Shown here piece after piece: positions 1 through 10,615 of a stretch of 12,819 bases of DNA. Location of the stretch: NCBI GenBank assembly GCA_009921765.1, contig RFXC01000122.1, positions 1 to 12,819 on the forward strand, read 5' to 3'. The position numbers and the translations under genes are program-made. The notes beneath the pieces are model-generated. The model was given only the letters and a program-made list of their open reading frames with translations. It was not told the origin of the DNA and ran no database searches. Source of the DNA: Betaproteobacteria bacterium. Lineage in GTDB: Bacteria > Pseudomonadota > Gammaproteobacteria > Burkholderiales > Burkholderiaceae. Each line of letters begins with the position of its first letter. Within the stretch, counting starts at the first letter, position 1.

Positions 1-51
1 AGGCTTCGCGGCGTCATGACCGCAGTGTCGACCGCGCTGCGGCCGGGCTGA
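1..51 (+). CDS. Possible 3' end of an upstream gene (partial)
   Basis: From base 1 a frame is open for 16 codons and closes with TGA at 49-51; its last residues read RLRGVMTAVSTALRPG. If real, it is the tail of a plus-strand gene that starts outside the window and converges on the ETF-QO gene, whose stop lies 41 bases further on. The fragment is too short to assign to any family. A short open frame in GC-rich DNA can occur by chance, so confidence is low. Confidence 0.3.
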   Translation, partial: RLRGVMTAVSTALRPG

Positions 52-57
52 GGCAAA

Positions 58-82
58 GCAGGGATGCCTGCCAAGCCTTGGC
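58..82. terminator. Weak hairpins between convergent gene ends
   Basis: Two small inverted repeats lie in the gap after the possible upstream gene and the ETF-QO stop. One is GCAGG-GATG-CCTGC (58-71), a 5 bp stem with a 4-base loop. The other is GCCAA-GCC-TTGGC (70-82), a 5 bp stem with a 3-base loop. They share two bases, so only one can form at a time. There is no T-run on either side. A role in ending convergent transcription is inferred from position only. Confidence 0.25.
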
Positions 83-92
83 CCGCACTCGT

Positions 93-1742
93 TTACATGT
101 TCGTGTAGTTCGGACCGCCCCCACCCTCGGGCGTGACCCACACGATGTTCTGGGTCGGGTCCTTGATGTCACACGTCTTGCAGTGCACGCAGTTTTGCGC
201 GTTGATCTGCAACCGGTCGGCGTTGTGCTCGTCTTTCACATACTCATACACCCCTGCCGGACAGTACCGTGCCTCGGGTCCGGCAAAGCGGGCAAGATTC
301 AGCGCAACCGGTACCGACGCATCTTTCAGCGTGAGGTGGCTCGGCTGGTTTTCCTCATGGTTGGTGCTGGCAATGAACACCGAGGACAGCCTGTCAAAAC
401 TCAGCTTGCCGTCGGGCTTGGGATAGTTGATGGGCTCACACTGGTCTGCCGGCTTCAGATAGGCGTGATCGGGTTGGCGACTGTGCAGCGTGAAGGGCGC
501 ACGGCCGCGAAACAGCACCTGATCGATGCCGACCAGCGCGGTGCCCAGCCAAAGTCCTTTGCTCATGGCGGGCTTGAAATTGCGCGCCCGATAAAGCTCG
601 TCATGCAGCCATGATTCGCTGAAGGCATCCGCGTAGCCCCGCAGTTCGTCGTGACCGCGCCCTGCTCCCAGCGCCTCGAAGGCAGCCTCGGCCGCCAGCA
701 TGCCGGTCTTGATGGCTGCGTGACTGCCCTTGATGCGCGATGCGTTGAGAAAACCTGCGTCGCAGCCCACCAGGCAGCCGCCTGGGAAAACGAAGCGTGG
801 CAGCGCGTTGAACCCGCCTGCCGTGATGGCGCGCGCGCCGTAGGCAACCCGGCGCCCGCCCTCGAGAAACGAGCGGATGGCGGGGTGGGTTTTATAGCGT
901 TGAAATTCCTCGAACGGAGATAGCCATGGATTCGAGTAATTGAGGCCGACCACGAAGCCGACCGCTACCTTGTTGTCCTCGAAGTGATAGAGGAACGATC
1001 CGCCATAGGTGTCGGAGGAGAGCGGCCAGCCGGCGGTGTGCATCACCAGGCCAGCGTTGAATCGTGATGGCTCGATCTCCCAGAGCTCTTTCAGACCAAT
1101 GCCATAGCTTTGTGGATCGCGCCCTTCATCGAGTTTGAAACGGGTCATGAGCTGCTTGCCCAGATGACCGCGTGCGCCTTCGGCAAAGAAGGTGTATTTC
1201 GCATGCAGTTCCATGCCGGGCTGGAAGGCATCGGTGGGCTCGCCGTCGCGACCCACGCCCATGTTGCCGGTGGCTACGCCGCGAACAGAACCGTCTTCGT
1301 TGAACAGGATTTCTGCCGCCGCAAAGCCCGGGTAAATTTCGACGCCCAGTGCCTCGGCCTGCTGGCCAAGCCACCGCACTACATTTCCCAGACTGACCAC
1401 ATAGTTGCCGTGGTTCTGGAAGCACTCGGGCAGCATCCAGTTGGGAACCCGCGTGGACCCGGTTTCGGACAGAAACAGGAACCGGTCTTCCGTGACCGCA
1501 GTGTTGAGCGGTGCGCCCATCTCCTTCCAGCCGGGGAACAACTCGTTGATGGCGACGGGATCCATGACCGCGCCGGAGAGAATATGGGCGCCGACCTCGG
1601 AGCCTTTTTCCAGCACGCATACGCCCAGTTCGCGCCCCGCCTCGGTGGCGAGCTGTTTCAAGCGGATGGCCGCCGACAGGCCTGCTGGCCCGCCACCGAC
1701 GATGACCACGTCGTATTCCATCGCGTCGCGTTCGACTTGCAT
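93..1742 (-). CDS. Electron transfer flavoprotein-ubiquinone oxidoreductase (ETF-QO)
   Basis: This 549-residue membrane-associated FAD and 4Fe-4S enzyme takes electrons from electron transfer flavoprotein, reduced by acyl-CoA and related dehydrogenases, and passes them to ubiquinone. The FAD-binding GGGPAG motif is at about residues 16-21. The C-terminus carries the ferredoxin-like cluster site, with Cys494 in ARYCPAGVYEY and Cys518, Cys521 and Cys524 in NCVHCKTCDIKDP. The length matches the usual bacterial enzyme of about 550 residues. The frame stays open upstream to 1904, but the ATG at 1742 is preferred: GGAGG lies six to seven bases upstream and the FAD motif then sits at the normal distance from the start. 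A second Met eight codons in is possible but has no such site. The gene is divergent from the dehydrogenase at 1892. No etfAB genes are in the window. Confidence 0.95.
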   Translation of the reverse strand: MQVERDAMEYDVVIVGGGPAGLSAAIRLKQLATEAGRELGVCVLEKGSEVGAHILSGAVMDPVAINELFPGWKEMGAPLNTAVTEDRFLFLSETGSTRVPNWMLPECFQNHGNYVVSLGNVVRWLGQQAEALGVEIYPGFAAAEILFNEDGSVRGVATGNMGVGRDGEPTDAFQPGMELHAKYTFFAEGARGHLGKQLMTRFKLDEGRDPQSYGIGLKELWEIEPSRFNAGLVMHTAGWPLSSDTYGGSFLYHFEDNKVAVGFVVGLNYSNPWLSPFEEFQRYKTHPAIRSFLEGGRRVAYGARAITAGGFNALPRFVFPGGCLVGCDAGFLNASRIKGSHAAIKTGMLAAEAAFEALGAGRGHDELRGYADAFSESWLHDELYRARNFKPAMSKGLWLGTALVGIDQVLFRGRAPFTLHSRQPDHAYLKPADQCEPINYPKPDGKLSFDRLSSVFIASTNHEENQPSHLTLKDASVPVALNLARFAGPEARYCPAGVYEYVKDEHNADRLQINAQNCVHCKTCDIKDPTQNIVWVTPEGGGGPNYTNM

Positions 1743-1891
1743 GAGACCTCCGGGGCCGGGGAGAACCGCTCTGATCGGCGGCTGTCGGCCAGACCGAGAT
1801 TGTCGCGGAAAGGCCGACCGGGGCGCAAACCGGGAATCGATTACCATCGCCGCTCGCCATATTTCGGCAACCAACCGATCGGAGGTTTTCG
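1743..1891. promoter_or_regulatory. Divergent intergenic region, ETF-QO / SDR
   Basis: These 149 bases separate two divergent start codons and must hold the 5' signals of both genes unless transcription starts inside them. Visible are the ETF-QO ribosome site next to 1743 (GGAGG on the minus strand) and the dehydrogenase ribosome site GGAGG at 1881-1885. No good -35/-10 pair was found on either strand; TACCAT at 1842-1847 is the best plus-strand -10-like hexamer and is weak. No clear operator palindrome was seen. Confidence 0.4.
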
Positions 1892-2665
1892 ATGGCAACG
1901 ACATTCGACCTGGGTGGCCGGGTGGCCCTGGTCACCGGCGCCTCCAGCGGCCTTGGCACGCGCTTTGCGCGAATGCTGGCCGATAACGGGGCGCACGTGG
2001 TGCTTGCCGCACGGCGGATCGAACGGCTGCAGGCGTTGCGCGACGACATCACGGCCGCAGGCGGTCACGCCACGGCGGTGGCTCTAGATGTCACCGATAT
2101 CGGTTCGATCCGGGCTGCAGTGGCACAGGCCGAAGATGAGGCCGGGCCGATCGACATCCTGGTCAACAACTCGGGCGTAAGCACGACCCAGCGAATCATC
2201 GACGTCACGCCCGAGGACTACGATTTCGTGCTGAACACGAACACCCGCGGGGCGTTTTTCGTGGCTCAGGAAGTTGGCAAACGGATGATCGAGCGCGCCC
2301 GCACCCAGCCCGGTCGGCCAGCGCGCATCATCAACGTGGCCTCACTGGCGGCGCTCAAGGTGTTGCCCATGATCGGGATCTACTGCATCAGCAAGGCCGC
2401 GGTCACACAGATGACACGCGCCATGGCGATTGAATGGGGTCGCTACGGCATCAATGTGAACGCGATCTGTCCGGGCTACATCAGCACCGAGCTGAATGAA
2501 CACCACTGGGATACCGAAGGCGGAAAGAAACTGATTGCCATGACCCCGCGCAAACGCCTGGGGCAGCCCGAGGATCTGGACGGTATCGTGCTGCTGCTCG
2601 CCTCCGAGCGTTCAGGGTTCGTGAACGGTTCGGTGATCAACGTGGACGACGGCTTCTCGCTCTGA
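1892..2665 (+). CDS. Short-chain dehydrogenase/reductase (SDR), classical type
   Basis: This 257-residue NAD(P)-dependent oxidoreductase has a full set of classical SDR motifs. The glycine-rich nucleotide site TGASSGLG is at 15-22, NNSG at 92-95, and the catalytic residues are Asn117, Ser151, Tyr164 and Lys168 (YCISK). The C-terminal CPGYISTE segment and the GSVINVDDGFSL ending are typical of FabG-like members. Arginines at 41-42, just after the second strand, hint at NADP(H) preference. The ATG has GGAGG at 1881-1885, six bases upstream. The substrate cannot be read from sequence; a 3-hydroxyacyl or other secondary alcohol would fit the neighbouring ETF-QO and CoA-transferase genes, but that is inference. 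The gene is divergent from ETF-QO and ends tail to tail with the DUF3422 gene, eight bases apart. Confidence 0.92.
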   Translation: MATTFDLGGRVALVTGASSGLGTRFARMLADNGAHVVLAARRIERLQALRDDITAAGGHATAVALDVTDIGSIRAAVAQAEDEAGPIDILVNNSGVSTTQRIIDVTPEDYDFVLNTNTRGAFFVAQEVGKRMIERARTQPGRPARIINVASLAALKVLPMIGIYCISKAAVTQMTRAMAIEWGRYGINVNAICPGYISTELNEHHWDTEGGKKLIAMTPRKRLGQPEDLDGIVLLLASERSGFVNGSVINVDDGFSL

Positions 2666-2682
2666 CGCACGCGTCAGAGCGG
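2657..2682. terminator. Symmetric bidirectional hairpin over two stop codons
   Basis: The arms CGCTCTGACG (2658-2667) and CGTCAGAGCG (2672-2681) pair perfectly over 10 bp around the loop CACG, with a possible further T-G wobble at 2657/2682. The hairpin spans the junction of the convergent SDR and DUF3422 genes. It can form in transcripts from either side, so a shared bidirectional terminator is likely. Neither side has a T-run, so it may act with Rho or protect 3' ends rather than terminate alone. Confidence 0.6.
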
Positions 2683-3954
2683 ATCACGCTCGCTGCCCGC
2701 CGAGCGGCGCAGCCGTCGGACTGCAAGCGCCACAATCGCCACCACGGGCACGACCGCAATGCCGCTTGCCAGATCCGGGTTGATGTTGAGTCCCAGCGTT
2801 TCCATGCCCTTGAACGCATAGCCCAGCACGGCGATCGCGTAATAGCTGATAGCCACCACGGACAGACCTTCGACGGTCTGCTGCAGACGAAGCTGAAGCT
2901 TGGCGCGGCGGTTCATGGCGCCGAGCAGCAACTGGTTTTGCGCCTCGCGTTCGATCTCCACCCTTGTACGGAGCAGGTTGCTTGCGCGGTCGATCCGTTC
3001 GGCCGCCGCGGCGAGCCTGCGGTCTACGCTTTCGCAGAAGGCCATGGCCGGGGTGAAGCGGCGCTCGAGGAATTCGGTGACGGTTTCCAGGCCCGCGACG
3101 CGCTGCTCGCGCAGGTCTGCCGATCGCTGTCGGACGAGCGCATGGTAGGCGCGCGAGGCGCCAGTGCGAAAGCCGGTCTCGGAGGCGATTCGCTCAGCCA
3201 GCGCGGCCAACCGGGTGACCTCATTGAGCATCTCAGGCTCTTCCTCGGCCGGCGCCGATTCGAGTCGACTGACGAGCTTGCCGAGGCCGCGCTCGAGTTC
3301 GTTCAGCTCGGCCGCCGCGCCGCGCGCCACCGGGAAGCCCAGCATGGCCATCATCCGGTAGACCTCGAGTTCGAGCAGCCGCTGCAGATGCCGGCCCGCG
3401 AGCGAGGCATTCATCGACCGGTTGATGAGCAAAAACCGGGTGTAGCCGTTGGGGTCAAGGTGCAGGTCAGTGTAGAGCACCGCCGCACCGTCGGTGAGAT
3501 CAGCTCCGATCAGCTCGGATGCACCGAGCGCCGCCGCAATGCGATCGCGGTGCGCCCACTGCGGACCATCGGGCACCAGCGCCACATGGACTGCGGCCAC
3601 CAGTTGCCCCTCGACACCTGCAAGCCAGCCAGAGGGTAGTGCGTCGATCGCGGGCTCGCCGAACGGGTCGTCGGCCCGCATGAGGTTGCGGTAGACGGTG
3701 TAGTCGTCAAATTCGCCATGCCGCTCCCACTTGAGCCGGAATCGGGCGAAGTCGCCGAAGAAATGGCTCTGCCCGTCGCCTGGCGGCGCGATACCGTACT
3801 GCAGGCAGAGCTCGCGCAGCGCTGCCGGGCTGGCTGCTGCGCCGGCCGGGCGCATGAGCGCGAGGTGCGACACCAGACAGGGTGACGACACCCGCGGACG
3901 CGGCCGTGCGTGGATTTCGTTATGGAGCGCGATGCGTTCAGGGTGCGGGATCAT
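2674..3954 (-). CDS. DUF3422 family protein with C-terminal membrane anchor
   Basis: This 426-residue protein matches the DUF3422 family, recognised by its N-terminal HNEIHARPRP segment (11-20), the following SSPCLVSHLAL region, and the two-helix C-terminus. The bulk (about 1-360) looks soluble and carries long charged helices at about 215-350 with coiled-coil character. Two hydrophobic segments follow at about 363-383 and 395-413, with the basic stretch RRLRR after the second. This suggests an inner-membrane anchor with a large cytoplasmic N-terminal domain. Its function is not known to me. The ATG at 3954 has GGAG seven bases upstream. It lies 77 bases downstream of scoB on the same strand and may be co-transcribed with scoAB. 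Its stop codon is inside the hairpin shared with the SDR gene. Confidence 0.85.
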   Translation of the reverse strand: MIPHPERIALHNEIHARPRPRVSSPCLVSHLALMRPAGAAASPAALRELCLQYGIAPPGDGQSHFFGDFARFRLKWERHGEFDDYTVYRNLMRADDPFGEPAIDALPSGWLAGVEGQLVAAVHVALVPDGPQWAHRDRIAAALGASELIGADLTDGAAVLYTDLHLDPNGYTRFLLINRSMNASLAGRHLQRLLELEVYRMMAMLGFPVARGAAAELNELERGLGKLVSRLESAPAEEEPEMLNEVTRLAALAERIASETGFRTGASRAYHALVRQRSADLREQRVAGLETVTEFLERRFTPAMAFCESVDRRLAAAAERIDRASNLLRTRVEIEREAQNQLLLGAMNRRAKLQLRLQQTVEGLSVVAISYYAIAVLGYAFKGMETLGLNINPDLASGIAVVPVVAIVALAVRRLRRSAGSERDPL

Positions 3955-4031
3955 CGCGCAGCTCCGTCAGGCCCGCCAATGCGGCAGGATGGGGGGCGTT
4001 GTTTGGCGATACGGGGTAACCCGGCTCGGCC

Positions 4032-4685
4032 TCAGGACAGCGCGCCGGTATCAAGCCGGCAGCCGGTGCGGGTGACGATTTCGTCGCGCGTGACCCCCGG
4101 CGCAAGCTCGGCCACGCGAAGGCCTTGAGGGGTGATATCGAGCACGCCAAGATCAGTGATCACGCGGTCGACCACGCCAACACCGGTAAGCGGCAGCGAA
4201 CACTTCTCGAGAATCTTCAGTTCTTCGGTGCCGTCTTTTTTGCGCGCCGTGTGTTCCATGAGCACGATGACCCGTCCAACGCCTGCCACGAGATCCATGG
4301 CGCCGCCCATGCCCTTGACCATCTTGCCCGGAATCATCCAGTTGGCGAGGTCGCCGTGTTCGCTCACCTGCATGGCGCCCAGGATGGCGATGTCGATCTT
4401 GCCGCCGCGGATCATGGAAAACGAATCGGCCGATGAAAAGATAGATGAGCCGGGTAGCGTGGTGACGGTTTGCTTGCCGGCGTTGATCATGTCGGCGTCC
4501 ACCTCGTCTTCGGTCGGGAATGGTCCGATGCCGAGCAGTCCATTTTCGGACTGCAGCCACACATCCATGTCGCGCGGAACGTGGTTGGCGACCAGCGTCG
4601 GCAGTCCGATGCCAAGATTTACGTAGAAGCCGTTACGGAGCTCGCGCGCGGCGCGCGCGGCCATCTGGTCTCGGGTCCAGGGCAT
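4032..4685 (-). CDS. scoB: 3-oxoacid CoA-transferase, subunit B
   Basis: This 217-residue beta subunit of a succinyl-CoA:3-oxoacid (acetoacetate) CoA-transferase moves CoA between succinyl-CoA and a 3-oxoacid. The family marks are [10 protein letters not shown] at 23-32 and [12 protein letters not shown] at 46-57, in which Glu47 is the catalytic glutamate that forms the enzyme-CoA thioester. [13 protein letters not shown] and [10 protein letters not shown] follow, as expected. The open frame extends upstream to 4760, but the ATG at 4685 is right: AAGGAG precedes it by eight bases and the protein then begins at the normal point. The gap to the scoA stop is 13 bases, so the two subunits are surely one operon. 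Homologues acting on 3-oxoadipate (PcaJ) look alike, but no aromatic-degradation genes are nearby. Confidence 0.94.
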   Translation of the reverse strand: MPWTRDQMAARAARELRNGFYVNLGIGLPTLVANHVPRDMDVWLQSENGLLGIGPFPTEDEVDADMINAGKQTVTTLPGSSIFSSADSFSMIRGGKIDIAILGAMQVSEHGDLANWMIPGKMVKGMGGAMDLVAGVGRVIVLMEHTARKKDGTEELKILEKCSLPLTGVGVVDRVITDLGVLDITPQGLRVAELAPGVTRDEIVTRTGCRLDTGALS

Positions 4686-4698
4686 GATCGGTTCTCCT

Positions 4699-5400
4699 TC
4701 AGCGCTCGGCGCGCACGGTGCGCTGCTCGATCCGTTTTTCGGGCGCGGGGTTGAGCACAATGCGGTCGATATAGATGCCAGGCAGGTGAACGGCGTCGGG
4801 ATCGATTTCGCCGTTGGCCACCACCTGTTCGACCTCGGCGATGGTGATGCGGCCGGCCATTGCTACGTTGGGGTTGAAGTTGCGGGCCGTGCGCCGGAAA
4901 ACCAGATTGCCGGCACGGTCGGCCATCCAGGCCTTCACCAGCGACACATCGGGCACCAGCGCTCGCTCCATGAGGTAGGTCTTGCCGTCGAATTCGCGGG
5001 TTTCCTTGCCTTCGGCGACGATGGTGCCTACCCCTGTGGGGGTGAAGAATGCGGGGATGCCGGCGCCACCTGCACGAAGCTTTTCTGCGAGCGTTCCCTG
5101 GGGCGTGAATTCGAGCTCAAGCTCGCCCGCCAGATACTGGCGCTCGAACTCCTTGTTCTCGCCCACGTAGGACGCGATCATCTTGCGGATCTGACGCGTG
5201 GCGAGCAGCAGCCCCAGGCCAAAGCCGTCAACGCCGGCGTTGTTCGAGATGCAGGTGAGATTGCGTACGCCCGAGTCGCGCAGCGCCGCGATCAGCGCCT
5301 CCGGGATGCCGCACAGGCCAAAGCCACCCACCGCGATCATCTGGCCGTCTTTGACGACATCGGCCAGCGCGGCGCTGGCACTTGGGAAGACTTTGCTCAT
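4699..5400 (-). CDS. scoA: 3-oxoacid CoA-transferase, subunit A
   Basis: This 233-residue alpha subunit pairs with the scoB product to make the active CoA-transferase used in ketone-body and short-chain acid breakdown. [13 protein letters not shown] at 25-37 is the CoA-binding signature, [12 protein letters not shown] follows at 52-63, and the conserved block [17 protein letters not shown] lies at 92-108. The length is normal for the separate A subunit. The start at 5400 is the only sensible ATG; its ribosome site is weak (GGGG about seven bases upstream). It is the first gene of the minus-strand scoA-scoB group, and its probable -10 box (5432-5437) overlaps the start codon of the divergent transporter gene. 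Confidence 0.94.
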   Translation of the reverse strand: MSKVFPSASAALADVVKDGQMIAVGGFGLCGIPEALIAALRDSGVRNLTCISNNAGVDGFGLGLLLATRQIRKMIASYVGENKEFERQYLAGELELEFTPQGTLAEKLRAGGAGIPAFFTPTGVGTIVAEGKETREFDGKTYLMERALVPDVSLVKAWMADRAGNLVFRRTARNFNPNVAMAGRITIAEVEQVVANGEIDPDAVHLPGIYIDRIVLNPAPEKRIEQRTVRAER

Positions 5401-5431
5401 GGAAACCCCGCAAATTCAGTGCATGATCCGG

Positions 5432-5437
5432 ATTATA
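5432..5437 (-). promoter_or_regulatory. Probable -10 box for scoAB
   Basis: Read on the minus strand this is a perfect TATAAT, in the context ATATAATCCGG, the same 11 bases found before pyrG. It lies 31 bases before the scoA start codon. No good -35 hexamer was found at 16-18 bases. The box shares base 5437 with the ATG of the divergent cation transporter, so the two 5' ends overlap. Confidence 0.5.
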
Positions 5438-6369
5438 TGTCCCGCCCCGATTCCCACGCGCCCATCCAGGGCCCATCTGACCATCATGCCCATGGCCACG
5501 ATGACCGTCATCCTGGCCATGGGCGCAAGTCCTTTCCCTCCCGAGGCCTGGGCATCGCGTGCCTCATTGTTTTTGGCTTCAGCCTGCTCGAGATTGCAGT
5601 CGGGCTGGTGAGCGGTTCCCTGGCGCTCGCCTCCGACGGGTTGCACATGTTGACCGATGCGCTCGCGCTTGCGCTCGCCTGGGGGGCGCAGTGGGTGGCG
5701 CGCCGCCCGCCCGATGCCCGACTCACGTTCGGCTACGAGCGTGTCGAGTCGCTGGCCGCGTTCGTGAATGCGCTCGGTTATCTGGTGCTGCTTGGTTGGA
5801 TCGTCGTCGAGGCGATCGACCGGTTCCGCTCGCCTCATGTGCTCGATGCAGGCCTTGCGCTTCCGGTGGCGATTGCCGGGTTGCTGGTCAACGTGGGGGT
5901 GTGGTGGGCGCTGCACCGTGACGGCGATGATCTGAACGTGCGCGGGGCGATGCTGCACGTCATGGGAGATCTGGCGGGGTCGGCAATTGCCATCACCGCG
6001 ATCGTGGTCTCGGCGATCACCGGCTGGACTGTTGTTGACCCCCTGCTCACCCTGGCGATTTCCTTGCTCCTGCTAGCCTCCACCGCGCGGCTGCTGCGTG
6101 ACAGTTCGCGGGTCCTGATGAATGCCGCGCCCGCCGGGCTCGATCTGGAACGCCTGTCTGCAGCGCTTGCCACGCTCCCGGGCGTGACCGGTGTGCATGA
6201 TCTGCACGTCTGGAACATCAGCAGTGGCCAGCCAGCGCTTGCCGCGCATTTGCAGTTGCTGCCAGGCGCCGACTGGGTGGCGGTTCTGGCGCATGCCCGC
6301 TCTGTGATGGCCGCCGATTTCAGCATTCAGCATGTCACTTTGCAGCCTGAGTTCGCCGAGCCGATATAA
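5437..6369 (+). CDS. Cation diffusion facilitator, zinc-type (CzcD/ZitB-like)
   Basis: This 310-residue inner-membrane protein likely exports Zn2+ or similar divalent metals in exchange for protons. The N-terminal 30 residues are rich in His (SDHHAHGHDDRHPGHG), a likely metal-binding tail. Six membrane segments span roughly 38-218. The metal-site motifs are H70-x3-D74 in TM2 (with D67) and H174-x3-D178 in TM5, the pairing typical of zinc CDFs. The cytoplasmic C-terminal domain (about 225-310) has the usual GVHDLHVWNIS and IQHVTLQPE, with His254, His257, His271 and His299. The frame is open far upstream over scoAB, which is a shadow. ATG 5437 is chosen, but it lacks a good ribosome site; an in-frame GTG at 5419 is the alternative. 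It ends 22 bases before pyrG. Confidence 0.92.
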   Translation: MSRPDSHAPIQGPSDHHAHGHDDRHPGHGRKSFPSRGLGIACLIVFGFSLLEIAVGLVSGSLALASDGLHMLTDALALALAWGAQWVARRPPDARLTFGYERVESLAAFVNALGYLVLLGWIVVEAIDRFRSPHVLDAGLALPVAIAGLLVNVGVWWALHRDGDDLNVRGAMLHVMGDLAGSAIAITAIVVSAITGWTVVDPLLTLAISLLLLASTARLLRDSSRVLMNAAPAGLDLERLSAALATLPGVTGVHDLHVWNISSGQPALAAHLQLLPGADWVAVLAHARSVMAADFSIQHVTLQPEFAEPI

Positions 6370-6370
6370 T
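6340..6370 (+). promoter_or_regulatory. Probable pyrG promoter
   Basis: A perfect TATAAT (6365-6370) overlaps the TAA stop of the cation transporter gene (6367-6369). TTGCAG at 6340-6345 is a plausible -35, though the 19-base spacing is longer than ideal. A start about seven bases after the box would leave a leader of only some 15 bases before the pyrG ATG at 6392, and no Shine-Dalgarno sequence is visible in that stretch. Confidence 0.5.
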
Positions 6371-6379
6371 CCGGTTTGA

Positions 6380-8068
<1,689 letters not shown>

Positions 8069-8117
8069 AGCCCTGCTGGTCGCAGGTCGGTTGCTGGTAC
8101 GAAGGGCGGCTCGTTTC

Positions 8118-8981
8118 ATGAGATTGTGCGGCTTTGAAGTGGGGCTTGATCGGCCCCTGTTCCTGATCGCAGGCCCCTGTGTGATCGAGTCGCGCGCGAT
8201 GGCGTTTGAAACGGCCGGCCGCCTGATCGAGATCACCGGCAAGCTCGGCATCCCCTTCATATACAAGTCCTCATTCGACAAGGCCAACCGCAGTTCGGGC
8301 TCGTCGTTTCGTGGCCCTGGTATCGACCAGGGGCTCGCGATCCTGGCCGACGTGCGCGCGCAGTTGAAGGTGCCCGTTCTCACCGACGTGCACGACACCG
8401 GGCATGTGGCTGAAGTCGCCTCGGTGGTCGATGTTCTGCAAACCCCCGCGTTTCTTGCCCGGCAGACCGATTTCATCCGCGCGGTCGCCTCGGCGGGTCG
8501 CCCGGTCAACATCAAGAAGGGGCAGTTTCTGGCGCCGGGCGATATGAAACACGTGGTGGACAAGGCTCGCGCTGCGGCGATTGAAGCCGCCGGAGGTGAT
8601 CCCGCTGCGGGGGATCACATCATGGTTTGCGAGCGAGGGGCGAGCTTCGGCTACAACAACCTGGTGTCGGACATGCGCTCGCTTGCCATCATGCGCGAGA
8701 CCGGCTGTCCGGTGGTGTTCGATGCCACCCACTCTGTTCAATTGCCGGGCGGGCAGGGCACGTCTTCGGGCGGGCAGCGCGAGTTTGTTCCGGTGCTGGC
8801 CCGTGCTGCCGTGGCAAGCGGCGTGGCAGGCGTCTTCATGGAAACCCATCCCGATCCGGCCCGGGCCTTGTCCGACGGGCCCAATGCATGGCCGCTGCCG
8901 CGCTTGCAGTCGCTGCTCGAAGTATTGGTCGAGATCGACCGCATCGTGAAACGAAACGGCTTTGCCGAGCAAACGCTTTGA
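8118..8981 (+). CDS. kdsA: 3-deoxy-8-phosphooctulonate synthase (KDO-8-P synthase), class II
   Basis: This 287-residue cytoplasmic enzyme condenses phosphoenolpyruvate with arabinose 5-phosphate to give KDO-8-phosphate for the inner core of lipopolysaccharide, implying a Gram-negative host. It has [10 protein letters not shown] (51-60), the RGPG block and [10 protein letters not shown]. The E. coli enzyme has Asn in the N-terminal metal-site position; here [10 protein letters not shown] places Cys21 there. Together with His205 (DATHS), Glu242 (METHPDP) and Asp253 ([10 protein letters not shown]) this makes the full ligand set of the metal-dependent class. The frame is open upstream to 8013 inside pyrG, but ATG 8118 gives the family's normal length. 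The ribosome site is poor: GAAGGG lies 11 bases before the ATG. DUF1330 follows 28 bases later. Confidence 0.97.
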   Translation: MRLCGFEVGLDRPLFLIAGPCVIESRAMAFETAGRLIEITGKLGIPFIYKSSFDKANRSSGSSFRGPGIDQGLAILADVRAQLKVPVLTDVHDTGHVAEVASVVDVLQTPAFLARQTDFIRAVASAGRPVNIKKGQFLAPGDMKHVVDKARAAAIEAAGGDPAAGDHIMVCERGASFGYNNLVSDMRSLAIMRETGCPVVFDATHSVQLPGGQGTSSGGQREFVPVLARAAVASGVAGVFMETHPDPARALSDGPNAWPLPRLQSLLEVLVEIDRIVKRNGFAEQTL

Positions 8982-9009
8982 ACGAATCCCAGCCAGAAGG
9001 AATGCTGTC

Positions 9010-9300
9010 ATGGCCGCCTATGTGATTACCGACATCAAGGTCAGCGATCTCGAAAAGTACAAGGCCTATCAGGCGCTCACCCCGGGCGCGATCGCGGCGG
9101 CGGGGGGCGAGTTCCTGGTCCGGGGCGGGCGGACCGAAGTGCTGGAAGGTAATTTCGAACCGGGCCGCGTGGTCGTTCTCCGCTTTGAGACCATGGATGC
9201 GGCGCGCGCGTTTTATCACTCGGCTGGCTATGTGGCTGCGCGCGCGGCGCGCGCCGGCGCCACCGAGCGCTTCAATCTGTTCATCGTTGAGGGTGTTTGA
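9010..9300 (+). CDS. DUF1330 family small protein
   Basis: This 96-residue protein of the DUF1330 family has a ferredoxin-like, dimeric alpha/beta-barrel type fold. Recognisable parts are the YVITDIKVSDLEKYKAY opening, GGEFLVRGG (32-40), the VLEG block at 44-47, GRVVVLRFE (52-60) and the Tyr-Ser-Tyr region YHSAGY. ATG 9010 is preferred to an earlier in-frame ATG at 8962, which lies inside kdsA; AGAAGGAA lies about seven bases before 9010. Its biochemical function is unknown to me. Its TGA (9298-9300) is followed directly by the eno ATG with no spacer, so its translation is probably coupled to that of enolase. Confidence 0.85.
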   Translation: MAAYVITDIKVSDLEKYKAYQALTPGAIAAAGGEFLVRGGRTEVLEGNFEPGRVVVLRFETMDAARAFYHSAGYVAARAARAGATERFNLFIVEGV

Positions 9301-10596
<1,296 letters not shown>

Positions 10597-10615
10597 CTGG
10601 TGTAAGGTTTCGGGC

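Noticed and set aside
1743..1904. 54-residue N-terminal extension of ETF-QO
   Set aside because: The extension is basic and low-complexity, overlaps the SDR start, and a strong GGAGG site marks the ATG at 1742.
1110..2087. 325-codon plus-strand frame over the ETF-QO 5' half and the SDR start
   Set aside because: Overlaps two well-supported genes and looks like antisense translation of ETF-QO.
4012..4023. CGGG-GTAA-CCCG hairpin after scoB
   Set aside because: Only a 4 bp stem with no T-run; too weak to call as a terminator.
4684..5436. N-terminal extension of the cation transporter across scoA
   Set aside because: These codons are antisense to scoA; the transporter family begins with the His-rich tail and TM1 found after 5437.
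9236..9258. GC-alternating run (gcgcgcggcgcgcgc-like) near the end of the DUF1330 gene
   Set aside because: Explained by Ala/Arg codons in a GC-rich gene (AARAARAG); a similar run occurs inside scoB.
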